From positions 124,001-188,000 of the forward strand of contig JAQSDU010000007.1 in NCBI GenBank assembly GCA_029946065.1: a stretch of DNA of 64,000 bases. Direction: 5' to 3'. The translations under genes and the position numbers were made by a program. The DNA is from Flavobacterium sp. Its GTDB lineage: Bacteria > Bacteroidota > Bacteroidia > Flavobacteriales > Flavobacteriaceae. This document shows positions 1 to 9,150 of the stretch, one piece after another (within the stretch, counting starts at the first letter, position 1; the number at the start of each line of letters is the position of its first letter). The notes under the pieces were generated by a model. It saw only the letters and a list, made by a program, of their open reading frames with translations. It did no database searches and was not told the DNA's origin.

Positions 1-1258
1 TAACTTTACTACCAAGAAAAAAAAAGTAGGTATTCCTTTTCAATTGGTCAATAACCTGATCATTTTTCCAATAAAGGTCAATGGTGTACAACTCAATTTT
101 CTTTTAGATACAGGTGTTGAGGAAACCATTTTATTTAGTCTTGAGGAAAATGATGAGGTCCAATTGTATGAAACCGAAAAAATAATGCTGAAAGGCCTTG
201 GCAATCAAGATGCTGTTGAAGGCCTCAAATCCAAAAACAATACCTTATCCATTAACGGACTTGAAAGCAAAAATCAAGAGGTTCTCGTTATTCTTGATGA
301 AACATTTAATTTTTCTTCGAGTCTTGGCGTGGTCGTCAATGGCATAATTGGCTATCATTTTTTTGAGAATAATTTTGTAAAGATTGATTACCTCAGAAAA
401 AAAATATTCCTCTATAATCCGCTCAAGCTTGATAAAAAGAAAATTACACAGCGATATAAAGCTTGTTCTATTACAATCGAAAAAAGAAAGCCTTATATCA
501 GTTCTATGGTAAGAATTATGGAGCAACCAATACAAGCAAAACTACTATTGGATACAGGAAATAGTGATGCGATTTGGCTCTTTCAAAATAAAAGTAGTAA
601 TATATCAGTTCCGGAAAAAAATTTTGAAGACTTTTTGGGTCGCGGATTTAGCGGTGATATTTTCGGAAAAAAAGCCAGGGTATCTGATTTTTCAATTGAA
701 AGTTTCGAATTCAATGACCCTTTAGTGGCTTTCCCGGATACGCTTTCGATAAAAAATGTAAAAATGGTTGATAAGCGACTTGGGTCTATTGGCGGTGAAA
801 TTTTCCGAAGATTTTCAGTCATCTTTGACTATTTGGACAACACAATATATTTGCAAAAAAACGAGAATTATGATGCTCCATTTCATTACAATATGAGTGG
901 TATCGTATTGCATCACACAGGTGTGAAATGGGTACAGGGTAATAAAATTAAAGATAATCCCGGTAGTAATACTGTAAAAATTGATTTTGGCGACGAAACC
1001 CCAATTGAACTTAAATATAAATTTGAATTGATGCCCGTATATGAAATCGTATCGATACGGAAAGATTCACCAGCCGATAGAATTGGATTGAAAAAAGGCG
1101 ATGTTTTGCTTGCTATCAACGGTATTGAAAGTTACAAGTATTCACTGCAGGATATCAATGAAATTCTTAAATCTCAGGAAGGGCGAAATATTATAATAGA
1201 AGTCGAACGCAAAAATGTACCCATGAAATACAAATTCAAGCTCGAGACCATTTTATAG
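1..1258 (+). CDS. Retropepsin-like aspartyl protease with PDZ domain (5' end cut off)
   Basis: The frame is open from base 2, and the first possible start inside the window is a TTG at 44. The true start is therefore probably upstream and the entry is partial. Counting from that TTG, two aspartyl-protease motifs are visible: FLLDTG (Asp22) and LLLDTG (Asp170). This duplicated arrangement fits a retropepsin-like or two-lobed aspartyl protease. A PDZ domain occupies roughly residues 330-395 (DSPADRIGLKKGDVLLAING). The fold suggests periplasmic or envelope proteolysis, but the substrate is unknown and any signal peptide lies outside the window. No operon partner is visible downstream, because the next gene has its own promoter. 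Confidence 0.85.
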   Translation, partial: NFTTKKKKVGIPFQLVNNLIIFPIKVNGVQLNFLLDTGVEETILFSLEENDEVQLYETEKIMLKGLGNQDAVEGLKSKNNTLSINGLESKNQEVLVILDETFNFSSSLGVVVNGIIGYHFFENNFVKIDYLRKKIFLYNPLKLDKKKITQRYKACSITIEKRKPYISSMVRIMEQPIQAKLLLDTGNSDAIWLFQNKSSNISVPEKNFEDFLGRGFSGDIFGKKARVSDFSIESFEFNDPLVAFPDTLSIKNVKMVDKRLGSIGGEIFRRFSVIFDYLDNTIYLQKNENYDAPFHYNMSGIVLHHTGVKWVQGNKIKDNPGSNTVKIDFGDETPIELKYKFELMPVYEIVSIRKDSPADRIGLKKGDVLLAINGIESYKYSLQDINEILKSQEGRNIIIEVERKNVPMKYKFKLETIL

Positions 1259-1273
1259 AAAAGGGGAAGGTTT

Positions 1274-1308
1274 AAATTCCAAATTCCAAATCTTAAATCC
1301 TAAACCTT
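1274..1308. repeat. Heptad spacer array, 5 units
   Basis: Five 7-nt units in strict register (for example AAATTCC, AAATCTT, AAATCCT, AAACCTT) fill the spacer after the protease gene. They end exactly at the TTG that serves as the -33 element of the next promoter. The array belongs to the window-wide heptad family. Confidence 0.8.
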
Positions 1309-1337
1309 GTAAGGCTTTTTTTTAATGTTTACATTTG
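1307..1337 (+). promoter_or_regulatory. Bacteroidota-type promoter for the purM-like gene
   Basis: A TTG at 1307-1309 is followed after 20 nt by TACATTTG at 1330-1337, matching the Flavobacterium -33/-7 consensus TTG-N17-23-TAnnTTTG. Transcription would start near 1343. A TTG that could extend the downstream reading frame to 1335 lies inside the -7 box, so the ATG at 1362 is the better start. Confidence 0.7.
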
Positions 1338-1361
1338 CTGAACAACAACACAACAAGATTT

Positions 1362-2540
1362 ATGAGTTCTGACAACAGCAAAAGATATGCACTTCGCGGC
1401 GTTTCCGCTTCAAAAGAAGACGTGCATAATGCCATAAAAAACATCGATAAAGGACTGTTTCCGAAAGCTTTCTGTAAAATTGTACCCGATTTTCTTACCA
1501 ATGACAAAGACTATTGCCTCATTATGCATGCAGATGGTGCCGGAACAAAATCGTCGTTGGCCTATATGTATTGGAAAGAAACCGGAGATATTTCTGTATG
1601 GAAAGGTATCGCTCAGGACGCATTGATCATGAATATCGACGATTTGCTTTGTGTTGGTGCTACGGATAATATTTTGCTTTCCTCAACGATTGGACGCAAT
1701 AAAAACCTGATTCCGTCGGAAGTAATATCGGCAATAATCAACGGCACCGAGGAATTGATAGCCGAATTGAAAAATTTCGGAGTTACCATCCACTCTACAG
1801 GAGGCGAAACAGCGGATGTAGGAGATGTGGTGCGTACAATAATTGTTGATTCGACAGTAACAGCAAGAATGAAACGCGCAGATGTTATCGATAATGCAAA
1901 TATAAAAACAGGCGATGTGATTGTCGGGTTGGCTTCTTTCGGTCAGGCCGATTATGAAAAAGGGTATAATGGCGGGATGGGAAGCAACGGACTAACATCG
2001 GCTCGTCATGACGTTTTCGATAAATACTTGGCAAACAAATATCCGGAGAGTTTTGACGCTGCAGTTCCTGAGGAATTGGTCTATTCCGGGAACGTAAAGC
2101 TTACAGATCCAGTCGAAAATTCGTCGTTAGATGCTGGAAAATTGGTACTTTCGCCTACGCGAACCTATGCGCCAATTATCAAACAAGTATTGGAGAAATA
2201 CAATGCTGAAACCATCCACGGCATGGTACATTGTAGCGGCGGTGCGCAAACCAAAATATTACATTTTATAGACAATCTTCATATTATTAAAGACAATTTA
2301 TTTCCGGTTCCGCCTTTGTTTAAACTGATTCAGGAGCAATCTAAAACCGATTGGAAGGAAATGTACCAGGTTTTTAATTGCGGACATCGTATGGAATTGT
2401 ATGTACCCGAAAATGCCGTTGAAGACATTATCAGTATTTCAAAATCGTTTGGCGTTGACGCTAAGATTGTTGGTAGGGTAGCGGCTTCGGATACTAAGAA
2501 ACTCACAATTAAAAGTGAATACGGGATTTTTGAGTATTAG
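1362..2540 (+). CDS. purM: Phosphoribosylformylglycinamidine cyclo-ligase (AIR synthase, PurM-type)
   Basis: A 392-residue PurM-superfamily ATP-binding enzyme, probably the fifth step of purine synthesis (FGAM to AIR). The N-terminus RYALRGVSASKEDVH, the HADGAGTKSSLAY stretch and STGGETADVGD match the Bacteroidota version of AIR synthase. This version is longer than the ~345-residue proteobacterial enzyme. The ATG at 1362 is chosen because the promoter's -7 box ends at 1337. It stands alone between its own promoter and an acetyltransferase gene. Some databases label this clade only as AIR-synthase-related, so the exact reaction is inferred from family. Confidence 0.85.
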   Translation: MSSDNSKRYALRGVSASKEDVHNAIKNIDKGLFPKAFCKIVPDFLTNDKDYCLIMHADGAGTKSSLAYMYWKETGDISVWKGIAQDALIMNIDDLLCVGATDNILLSSTIGRNKNLIPSEVISAIINGTEELIAELKNFGVTIHSTGGETADVGDVVRTIIVDSTVTARMKRADVIDNANIKTGDVIVGLASFGQADYEKGYNGGMGSNGLTSARHDVFDKYLANKYPESFDAAVPEELVYSGNVKLTDPVENSSLDAGKLVLSPTRTYAPIIKQVLEKYNAETIHGMVHCSGGAQTKILHFIDNLHIIKDNLFPVPPLFKLIQEQSKTDWKEMYQVFNCGHRMELYVPENAVEDIISISKSFGVDAKIVGRVAASDTKKLTIKSEYGIFEY

Positions 2541-2582
2541 GAGTTTATAAATATTATCCATTGGTATATATAAAAGCGTTGT

Positions 2583-3176
2583 ATGGCATTCGATTTCAAT
2601 CAAGACCTTATCCTCGAAAATGAACACGTTTTACTGCGCCCTTTGCAGCGAACCGATGTAGAAAATTTATTGTACTTTTCCATCAACGAACCTAATACTT
2701 GGAAATTCTCACTTGTTCGCGCAAACGGAAAAGAAAATCTCGAAAACTATATTGATATTGCCATCAAAGCCCGCGATAATAAAACGGAGTTCCCGTTCAT
2801 CGTGTATGATAAAAAGCAACGGTGTTATGCCGGTAGTACTAGGTTTTACGACATTCAGTTGCCATTAAAAACCCTGCAATTGGGCTATACTTGGTACGGA
2901 AAAGACTTTCAAGGAACCGGGCTCAATAAACAGTGTAAAATGCTGTTGTTAAGTTTTGCCTTTGAAGAATTGAGTATGGAACGCGTTGAATTTCGTGCCG
3001 ATAATAATAACGCCAGAAGCGTCGCCGCGATGAAAAGTATCGGATGCAAAGTTGAAGGTGTATTGCGCAGTAACATGCCTACTTATGAAGGTGGAAGGCG
3101 CGACAGCATCGTACTGAGCATTCTCAAAAGCGAGTGGGAGGAAAGCGTAAAAGAACACCTTCGTGCTAAACTATAA
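2583..3176 (+). CDS. GNAT N-acetyltransferase (RimJ/RimL type)
   Basis: A 197-residue GNAT-fold acetyltransferase. It begins with the typical LENEHVLLRPLQRTDVENL strand-helix. The acetyl-CoA region is GYTWYGKDFQGTGLNKQ, and the late motif RVEFRADNNNARSVAAMKSIGCKVEGVLR is characteristic of RimJ/RimL-like enzymes. The acceptor (ribosomal protein N-terminus, small molecule or antibiotic) cannot be told. It follows purM by 42 nt and may be co-transcribed. A strong hairpin begins 6 nt after its stop. Confidence 0.85.
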   Translation: MAFDFNQDLILENEHVLLRPLQRTDVENLLYFSINEPNTWKFSLVRANGKENLENYIDIAIKARDNKTEFPFIVYDKKQRCYAGSTRFYDIQLPLKTLQLGYTWYGKDFQGTGLNKQCKMLLLSFAFEELSMERVEFRADNNNARSVAAMKSIGCKVEGVLRSNMPTYEGGRRDSIVLSILKSEWEESVKEHLRAKL

Positions 3177-3181
3177 AAGCA

Positions 3182-3209
3182 AAGGCCCCAGCACGTATGC
3201 GGAGGCCTT
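3182..3209 (-). terminator. Strong hairpin between converging genes
   Basis: The outer stem AAGGCC/GGCCTT continues inward through CC/GG and GCA/TGC, separated by single-base bulges, to a 4-nt loop. Read on the minus strand it is followed by TGCTTTTATAG, a weak U-tract. This suits termination of the long minus-strand gene that ends at 3239. There is no U-tract on the plus side. Confidence 0.55.
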
Positions 3210-3238
3210 CCCAAACTAACAAAACCAAATTTATCTTA

Positions 3239-6200
3239 TTATCTTCCTATCACAAGTTTGTGTGTTTCTGTAAAATTGTCTGAATCTAGTTTCAAGATGT
3301 AAATGCCATTGGCAATGTTCCCTAAGTTGAATTGGCTAACGGTTGTATTGGCGCTGAAAGTCCTTACGATTTTTCCGGAGCCAACCTCGATAATCGTAGC
3401 GTTGGTTTTGTTACCATGTACTTTCGATAGCGACACATTAATAACGCCGTTTGACGGATTTGGATAAATAGAACTCTTTGTATTCAGGGCTATATTTTCG
3501 ATACCCAATTCAGTTTGGGCTTCAGACGCACCGATATCCCTTCTTGAACCGAAAATAAGCTGGTCATTCTGATCATTGAAAAGATCATTTGGATCACCGG
3601 CGTTGTAGGCAGGACTATTGATCAAAAGTGCATGGGTAAACGTTGCACCGCCATTCGCTGATAATGTTCCGAAAAGCGGATCTATTGCGGTTACACTTCC
3701 TTCTATATCACCGGTTTGTGTAGTAAATACACTCGCAGTGTCATGTCCAATAAGGTTGTACCCGTTCGAGATATAAACACCTGTTCCGTTTGATAAATCC
3801 ATTCCTGTTGTTGCGGTATTGGTAGCAACTATGGTATTTTTTAGCGTTGCAGAGGTTACGGTGTTATTCGCAATACCACCTCCGTTAGTCGTGGCAGCAT
3901 TATTTGCGATAGTTGATGCATTGATATCTAATAGCGCATTGTTATAAATACCGCCACCATCGTTTAGAGATGAGTTTCCGGAAATAGTAGTCAACAATAT
4001 AACAGCGCTTCCATTTTTTACGTGTATGCCGCCGCCATTTCCTATAGCTCCGTCGGCGGTGTTATTGGAGACTGTAGCATTACTGAGCAAAAGATTGCCT
4101 CCATTGTTGAATATTCCCCCGCCACCATGTATCACATCGGGACCACTTGCCGTATTCGAATCGATAGTACTTGTAGTTATTGTCAATGTACTTCCTGTTT
4201 GGTTCCACAAGCCACCGCCTTCACGACGCGCATCGTTTCCTGTAATAGTTGCGTCGGTAATGGAAGCCGTTACAGTTCCTGTGAGGTGCAAACCTCCACC
4301 GTTACCCGGATTAGGTGTTCCAGCACTACCGTCAACATCATTATTGATAAGGTCTGAACCGGTCATTGTTAAAATTCCTGCCACGACTTCAATTCCGCCG
4401 CCAGCGCGATTAGCCGCATTGCCATCGAGAATAGTATTATCAATGGTAACTGTGCCTGCAAGGCTAAAAACACCCCCGCCGCTGCCACTGGTTCCGGTAG
4501 CGTTGTTATTCGAAATTACAGAATCACTGATAGCCAATGTTCCCGCAGTATTGAAAATTCCTGCACCACCATCATCCGCTGCCGCACCACTTGATATGTT
4601 ACCGCTGATCTCAACGTTAGTTACCGTCATTGTTCCGGAGCCATTCCATAAACCGCCACCTTCTAATGTAGCGGTGTTGTTGCTTACGGTTCCACCAGTG
4701 ATAGTAGCACTTCCGCCACCTGTGATGTGCAATCCTCCACCGTTACCTGGAGGTCCTGAAACGGAATTACCATTAAGGATGACATCTGTAAGTACAATTG
4801 TACTTGTACCTGAGTTATCTTCAATTCCGCCACCAGCTCTTACCGCAGCGTTACCTGAAATTTCAGTGTTGGTAACTGTGAGCTGTGAACCTACGTCGTT
4901 CAAAATTCCCCCGCCACTACCTAACGTACCTGTTGCGGTATTGTTAGTTATTGTGGCATTGCTGATATTTAATGTGCCACCATTGAGGTTATAAATACCG
5001 CCACCGCCCTGATCAGCTCCTGCACCTGCAGCACTGTTTCCTGAAATAGTAGTTCCTGAAATGGTCATTGTTCCAACGCCGTTCCACAAACCACCGCCTT
5101 CTGCGGAAGCCATATTGTTGCTTACTGTTCCTCCAGTTATTGTTGCACTTCCACCACCTGTAATGTGGAGGCCACCGCCATTTCCGGGAGGCCCTGAAAC
5201 GCTGTTTCCGTTTAATGCTACATTTGATAAGATTATGGTGCTGGAGCCAGAATTGTCCTCAATTCCTCCGCCTGCGCGAACCGCTGTATTGCCACTGATT
5301 TCTGTATCTGTCACCGAAAGATGGGAGCCAACATCATTAAGTATTGCTCCTCCGCTGCCCAAAGTACCAGTTGCGTGATTACTGGTAATTGTTGCGTCTG
5401 CTACAGTTAGTGTACCGCCGTTAAGGTTGTAGATCGCGCCGCCACCTTGGTCACTTCCTGCGCCTGCCGCGCTATTACCAGAAATAGTGGTTCCTGAAAT
5501 GCTCATAGTCCCAACGCCATTCCACAATCCACCGCCTTCAGCAGAGGCCGTATTATCGTTTACCGTCCCACCAGTTATAGTCGCGCTTCCGCCACCTGTT
5601 ATGTGGAGTCCTCCGCCATTTCCTGGAGGTCCTGAAACGCTGTTTCCGTTAAGATTTACGTTGTTCAAAATAATAGTACTTGTACCTGAATTGTCTTCAA
5701 TTCCGCCACCCGCGCGAATAGCGGTATTGGCTGTGATGGAAGTATCTGCAATAGTAACTTGCCCACCAACATCGTTTAATATACCTCCGCCGCTTCCGGC
5801 TGTTCCATTAGCAACGTTATTAGATATGGATGCGTTTAAAACAGTCAGTGTTCCGCCATTAAAATTATAAATACCTCCTCCACCTTGATTGGAAAGTGCA
5901 CCTGAAGCGGTGTTTCCCGAAATTGTAGTGCCGGTAACAGTCATAGTCCCGGTACCGTTCCATAATCCGCCGCCTTGGTTACCTGCGTTATTTGTGTTGA
6001 CAGTTCCACCACTAATCTGTGCTGTGCCTGCTCCTGTAATGTGCAGTCCACCACCATTTCCAGGACTTGTATAGGTAGTATTTGCGTTAAGGTTTACATC
6101 CGTCAGCGTAACAAATCCAGCATTATTTTCAATTCCGCCACCGGCTCTGTTTGATGTATTCCCTGTAATAAACGAACTGCTTATAGTAAGCGTAGCGCCA

Positions 6201-7111
6201 ACATCGTTTAAAATTCCGCCTCCGCTTCCGGATGTTCCATTTGCGTTGTTATCTGCAATATTGGCATTGGATATATTCAGTGTACCTCCATTCAAATTGT
6301 ACAAGCCACCACCACCGTTGTCTGCAGCGACGCCTGAGGCTGCATTTCCGATAATTGTGGTTCCATTAACAGTCATGGTGCCAGTGCCATTCCAAAGACC
6401 ACCACCTTCTGCTGCCGCCGTATTTTGGTTTACAGTTCCTCCGATGATTGAAGCCGTTCCGTTGCCTGTAATATGCATACCACCTCCATTTCCGGGTGCT
6501 GCCGTTGCAGGAGCGACGCCGGCATTGTTGTTGTTTAGGCTAACATTCGTTAAAAAAGTGCTAGTTCCTGCTGTAGCTTCAATACCACCTCCTGCGCGGT
6601 TTGCCATGTTATTGGTGATAGCGCAATTTAACGCACTGAGTGAAGCACCAGTTCCTAAATACAAAGCTCCCCCGCTTCCGGATGCCCCATTGGCTACATT
6701 GTCGAGTAGGGAAACATTGGTTAAACTTAATGTTGCGTTAGAAACATACACGGCACCGCCATTATCTGCTGTACCGTTGGTCAATACCAGATCGCTGATT
6801 GTCGACGTTCCGTTGGTAATATCGAAAATTCTGCCGCCATCATTCCCGTCTATAATCGTAGTGCTAACGCCGTTGCCAATTATAGTCAGCGATTTGTCGA
6901 TAGTAATTTGCCCATTGGTTAGCGTGATAGTATTAACGCCAGGAGCAATAAGTATTATCTCTCCGTTAACAGCAGTTGCCACCTGACTCCTTAAAGTTCC
7001 AGGAGTTCCGTCGTCCAGGCCTGTCGTTACAAGTTGTGCTTCTGCCGAAGTAACTCCGAAAAGTACGGCTACAAAGCAGACAAAGTTTTTAATAGTAAAG
7101 GTTTTTTTCAT
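3239..7111 (-). CDS. Secreted right-handed beta-helix repeat protein with T9SS C-terminal sorting domain
   Basis: A 1,290-residue cell-surface or secreted protein. The ATG at 7111 gives MKKTFTIKNFVCFVAV...AEAQ, a clear signal peptide; a TTG two codons earlier is less likely. Residues ~85-1130 are Gly/Asn/Thr-rich coils of 27-31 residues with GGG(I/L) signatures, as in polymorphic-outer-membrane-protein-like beta-helices. The coils group into a ~144-residue super-repeat of five types (ILNDVG, IEDNSG, LHITG, LWNG, IYNLNGG) present about six times plus partial ends. A choice-of-anchor-like segment (GSRRDIGASEAQ) is followed by a type A sorting domain (IYPNPSNGVINVSL...GIYILKL). Role unknown; adhesion is possible. 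Confidence 0.9.
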   Translation of the reverse strand: MKKTFTIKNFVCFVAVLFGVTSAEAQLVTTGLDDGTPGTLRSQVATAVNGEIILIAPGVNTITLTNGQITIDKSLTIIGNGVSTTIIDGNDGGRIFDITNGTSTISDLVLTNGTADNGGAVYVSNATLSLTNVSLLDNVANGASGSGGALYLGTGASLSALNCAITNNMANRAGGGIEATAGTSTFLTNVSLNNNNAGVAPATAAPGNGGGMHITGNGTASIIGGTVNQNTAAAEGGGLWNGTGTMTVNGTTIIGNAASGVAADNGGGGLYNLNGGTLNISNANIADNNANGTSGSGGGILNDVGATLTISSSFITGNTSNRAGGGIENNAGFVTLTDVNLNANTTYTSPGNGGGLHITGAGTAQISGGTVNTNNAGNQGGGLWNGTGTMTVTGTTISGNTASGALSNQGGGGIYNFNGGTLTVLNASISNNVANGTAGSGGGILNDVGGQVTIADTSITANTAIRAGGGIEDNSGTSTIILNNVNLNGNSVSGPPGNGGGLHITGGGSATITGGTVNDNTASAEGGGLWNGVGTMSISGTTISGNSAAGAGSDQGGGAIYNLNGGTLTVADATITSNHATGTLGSGGAILNDVGSHLSVTDTEISGNTAVRAGGGIEDNSGSSTIILSNVALNGNSVSGPPGNGGGLHITGGGSATITGGTVSNNMASAEGGGLWNGVGTMTISGTTISGNSAAGAGADQGGGGIYNLNGGTLNISNATITNNTATGTLGSGGGILNDVGSQLTVTNTEISGNAAVRAGGGIEDNSGTSTIVLTDVILNGNSVSGPPGNGGGLHITGGGSATITGGTVSNNTATLEGGGLWNGSGTMTVTNVEISGNISSGAAADDGGAGIFNTAGTLAISDSVISNNNATGTSGSGGGVFSLAGTVTIDNTILDGNAANRAGGGIEVVAGILTMTGSDLINNDVDGSAGTPNPGNGGGLHLTGTVTASITDATITGNDARREGGGLWNQTGSTLTITTSTIDSNTASGPDVIHGGGGIFNNGGNLLLSNATVSNNTADGAIGNGGGIHVKNGSAVILLTTISGNSSLNDGGGIYNNALLDINASTIANNAATTNGGGIANNTVTSATLKNTIVATNTATTGMDLSNGTGVYISNGYNLIGHDTASVFTTQTGDIEGSVTAIDPLFGTLSANGGATFTHALLINSPAYNAGDPNDLFNDQNDQLIFGSRRDIGASEAQTELGIENIALNTKSSIYPNPSNGVINVSLSKVHGNKTNATIIEVGSGKIVRTFSANTTVSQFNLGNIANGIYILKLDSDNFTETHKLVIGR

Positions 7112-7295
7112 AATCAATTTGGGTTTTAAGAATAGGTTTATAAAAGTGTTTACGTTAAAACTATAGTTGTGGGTTTAGATTAAAATGTTAAATAAAACAC
7201 AAATAAGTAGCTGATAATTAGTGTTTTTATAATTATGTAAACAAAAGTTATAAGAATAAAATTTCTTATATAACCGATGTATTATTGCAAAAGTT

Positions 7296-7303
7296 TACCT
7301 TTG
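7296..7303 (+). promoter_or_regulatory. -7 box for the gene at 7319
   Basis: TACCTTTG matches TAnnTTTG 15 nt before the ATG at 7319. I see no well-spaced TTG upstream, so only the -7 half is supported. Confidence 0.45.
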
Positions 7304-7318
7304 CTTTAAAAATAATTT

Positions 7319-7756
7319 ATGAAAATAAACCCCAAAATAGGCATTGACCAATTGGTTTTCGGTATGCGGCAAGAAGATGTAACCGCGATTTACGGTATGC
7401 CTGACAAGTTGTATAAAGACGAAGAAGAAAATCTAGTATTGCTTTACAATTCAAAGAAGTTAAGACTTACTTTTTATGTAGAAGAAGATTTTAAATTGGG
7501 ATACATAATCGGTTCCGATGTTAATCTGAAAATATTCAGCCAGCAAATAATTGGAGTTGGATCTGCCGCAGCAAAAGAGATGCTTGCGCAAAATGGCCTC
7601 AAAAAATGGACATTAGAAGCTTTCGATAGTTATGAAAATTATTTTAACGAAGACAACTGGATTATCCTTCAGACAGAATTCGGCGAAGTGGTTAAGTTTG
7701 AAATCGGCGCCATCATTAACGATAAAGACGAATTTGACTGGAAATTCAAAAAATAG
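7319..7756 (+). CDS. Hypothetical protein, 145 aa
   Basis: No recognised family. It is a soluble, acidic, cytoplasmic-looking protein without signal peptide or membrane segment. It starts MKINPKIGIDQLVFGMRQEDV and carries a short GMRQEDVTAIYGMPDK element resembling those in small SMI1/KNR4-neighbourhood or immunity-like proteins, but I would not assign it. It is transcribed divergently from the beta-helix gene and ends in a strong bidirectional hairpin. A good ATG, a -7 box and codon use like its neighbours support a real gene. Confidence 0.75.
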   Translation: MKINPKIGIDQLVFGMRQEDVTAIYGMPDKLYKDEEENLVLLYNSKKLRLTFYVEEDFKLGYIIGSDVNLKIFSQQIIGVGSAAAKEMLAQNGLKKWTLEAFDSYENYFNEDNWIILQTEFGEVVKFEIGAIINDKDEFDWKFKK

Positions 7757-7807
7757 AAGTGATAGAAGTGTAAGATTTTAGTTGACTTTCGCTAAAATTT
7801 AGATAAA

Positions 7808-7840
7808 AAAACGGCACGAAGTTATAACTCCGTGCCGTTT
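7808..7840. terminator. Bidirectional intrinsic terminator
   Basis: The stem ACGGCACG/CGTGCCGT has an A-run on the left and a T-run on the right, so it can terminate both converging genes (ends at 7756 and 7858). Confidence 0.85.
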
Positions 7841-7857
7841 AATTATAAGCTGTATGA

Positions 7858-9087
7858 TTATTTTGCTGGCAGGCTTTCAAGCATTTCGATCTCAAAAATA
7901 AGATTGGTATTTGGCGGAATTATACCATATCCAGGTTCTTTGTATGCTAATTTTGAAGGAATAAATACTAACAGTTTATCACCAAATGACATTAGGTCGA
8001 ATGCCTCAATAAAACCTTCAATAAGACCGGTTTTTTGACCATACTTAAATGGAAATGGTTGGTATCCGTTTTGGTTTGCCCTATTTTGATCAAATTTACC
8101 GTATTCTTTATTGACTGATTCATAGCTACTGTCGAACATACCCCCATCTTCAAAATAACCAGCATAATTAATATAAACGGTTGTTCCATCTGCAGGTTTT
8201 TTACCATCACCTTTCTTGATGATTTTATAGGTCAAACCGGAAGCAGTAGTTGTTCCTTGTGCTTTCATAGCGTTGAGCGCTGCGATTTTAGCAGTTTTCA
8301 CACTTCCAAATTTAGCATCGTATTCTTTTTTTGCTGCAGCATCTGCAGCATCTTGAATTTTCTTTTTCTCTGCTGCTATTTTAGCTTTTTCGGCTGCGGC
8401 TGCGGCTGCTTTTTTGTCATCTTCGCCTTTTGTGGCATAGTAAGCACTAAAAATCTTTGCAGCATCAAACGCTTTTGCTTCGGCACCTTTTCTGATGATG
8501 GTTACTTTTGTCATCACGTCATCTTGCGCGATGGCATTCACAACATCCTGACCTGTTACTACATGACCGAAAATAGTGTGTTTTCCGTTGAGCCAAGACG
8601 TTTCTTTGTGGGTGATGAAAAACTGACTTCCATTGGTTGCGGGACCAGAATTGGCCATGGCTAAAACACCAGCTTTGTCAAATTTATCGTCACTGAATTC
8701 ATCTTTAAATTTATAGCCCGGATCTCCTGAACCTGTTCCAAGTGGATCTCCGCCCTGAATCATGAAATCGGCAATTACACGGTGAAATTTTAGGCCGTCG
8801 TAGAATGGTTTTCCTTTATACTGTGGCGATACAAATTCGTTTTTGCCTTCTGCTAAAGCAACGAAATTCGCTACTGTAACAGGTGCTTTTTTGTATTCCA
8901 ATTGCACGAGGATTTTTCCTTTTGAAGTTTCAAACGACACAAAAAGACCATTACCATTGCTAGGTTTGGCAGCAAATGCTTTTTTTGCTGTAGTAGTTTT
9001 AGGCGCTTTAGCTTTTTTAGACGCTTCTTGCGCATAAATACCCGATGTCATTGCTAAGAACAAGAGACATATTGCTTTAAATTTCAT
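7858..9087 (-). CDS. Cyclophilin-FKBP fusion prolyl isomerase, periplasmic
   Basis: A 409-residue two-domain peptidyl-prolyl isomerase. A signal peptide (MKFKAICLLFLAMTSGIYAQ) is followed by a Lys/Ala-rich stretch. The cyclophilin domain is at ~45-205 (FHRVIADFMIQGGDP, GSQFFITH, GKHTIFGHVV). A charged Ala/Lys helix at ~215-260 acts as a spacer, and an FKBP domain follows at ~275-405 (GTTVYINYAGYFEDG, FIPSKLAY). It is the last gene of a minus-strand operon with a DHH phosphoesterase, gldI and a paralogous fusion, 63 nt after the latter. Inference: an envelope foldase; it is not a lipoprotein, unlike its two upstream partners. Confidence 0.9.
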   Translation of the reverse strand: MKFKAICLLFLAMTSGIYAQEASKKAKAPKTTTAKKAFAAKPSNGNGLFVSFETSKGKILVQLEYKKAPVTVANFVALAEGKNEFVSPQYKGKPFYDGLKFHRVIADFMIQGGDPLGTGSGDPGYKFKDEFSDDKFDKAGVLAMANSGPATNGSQFFITHKETSWLNGKHTIFGHVVTGQDVVNAIAQDDVMTKVTIIRKGAEAKAFDAAKIFSAYYATKGEDDKKAAAAAAEKAKIAAEKKKIQDAADAAAKKEYDAKFGSVKTAKIAALNAMKAQGTTTASGLTYKIIKKGDGKKPADGTTVYINYAGYFEDGGMFDSSYESVNKEYGKFDQNRANQNGYQPFPFKYGQKTGLIEGFIEAFDLMSFGDKLLVFIPSKLAYKEPGYGIIPPNTNLIFEIEMLESLPAK

Positions 9088-9150
9088 TTTGATTTTGTTT
9101 TAATTCCTTACTCATTTTGCGATCTGCTGGGATTTCAGGATTATTCCCAT

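Noticed and set aside
4022..6986. Long open frames on the plus strand opposite the beta-helix gene (up to 322 codons)
   Set aside because: They mirror the Gly/Asn/Thr-rich repeats of the minus-strand gene, are Pro-rich, and lack starts, ribosome sites and plausible protein composition.
8257..8664. Cys/Phe-rich frame opposite the cyclophilin-FKBP gene
   Set aside because: It lies entirely within a clearly coding domain on the other strand; composition reflects antisense of Ala/Lys codons.
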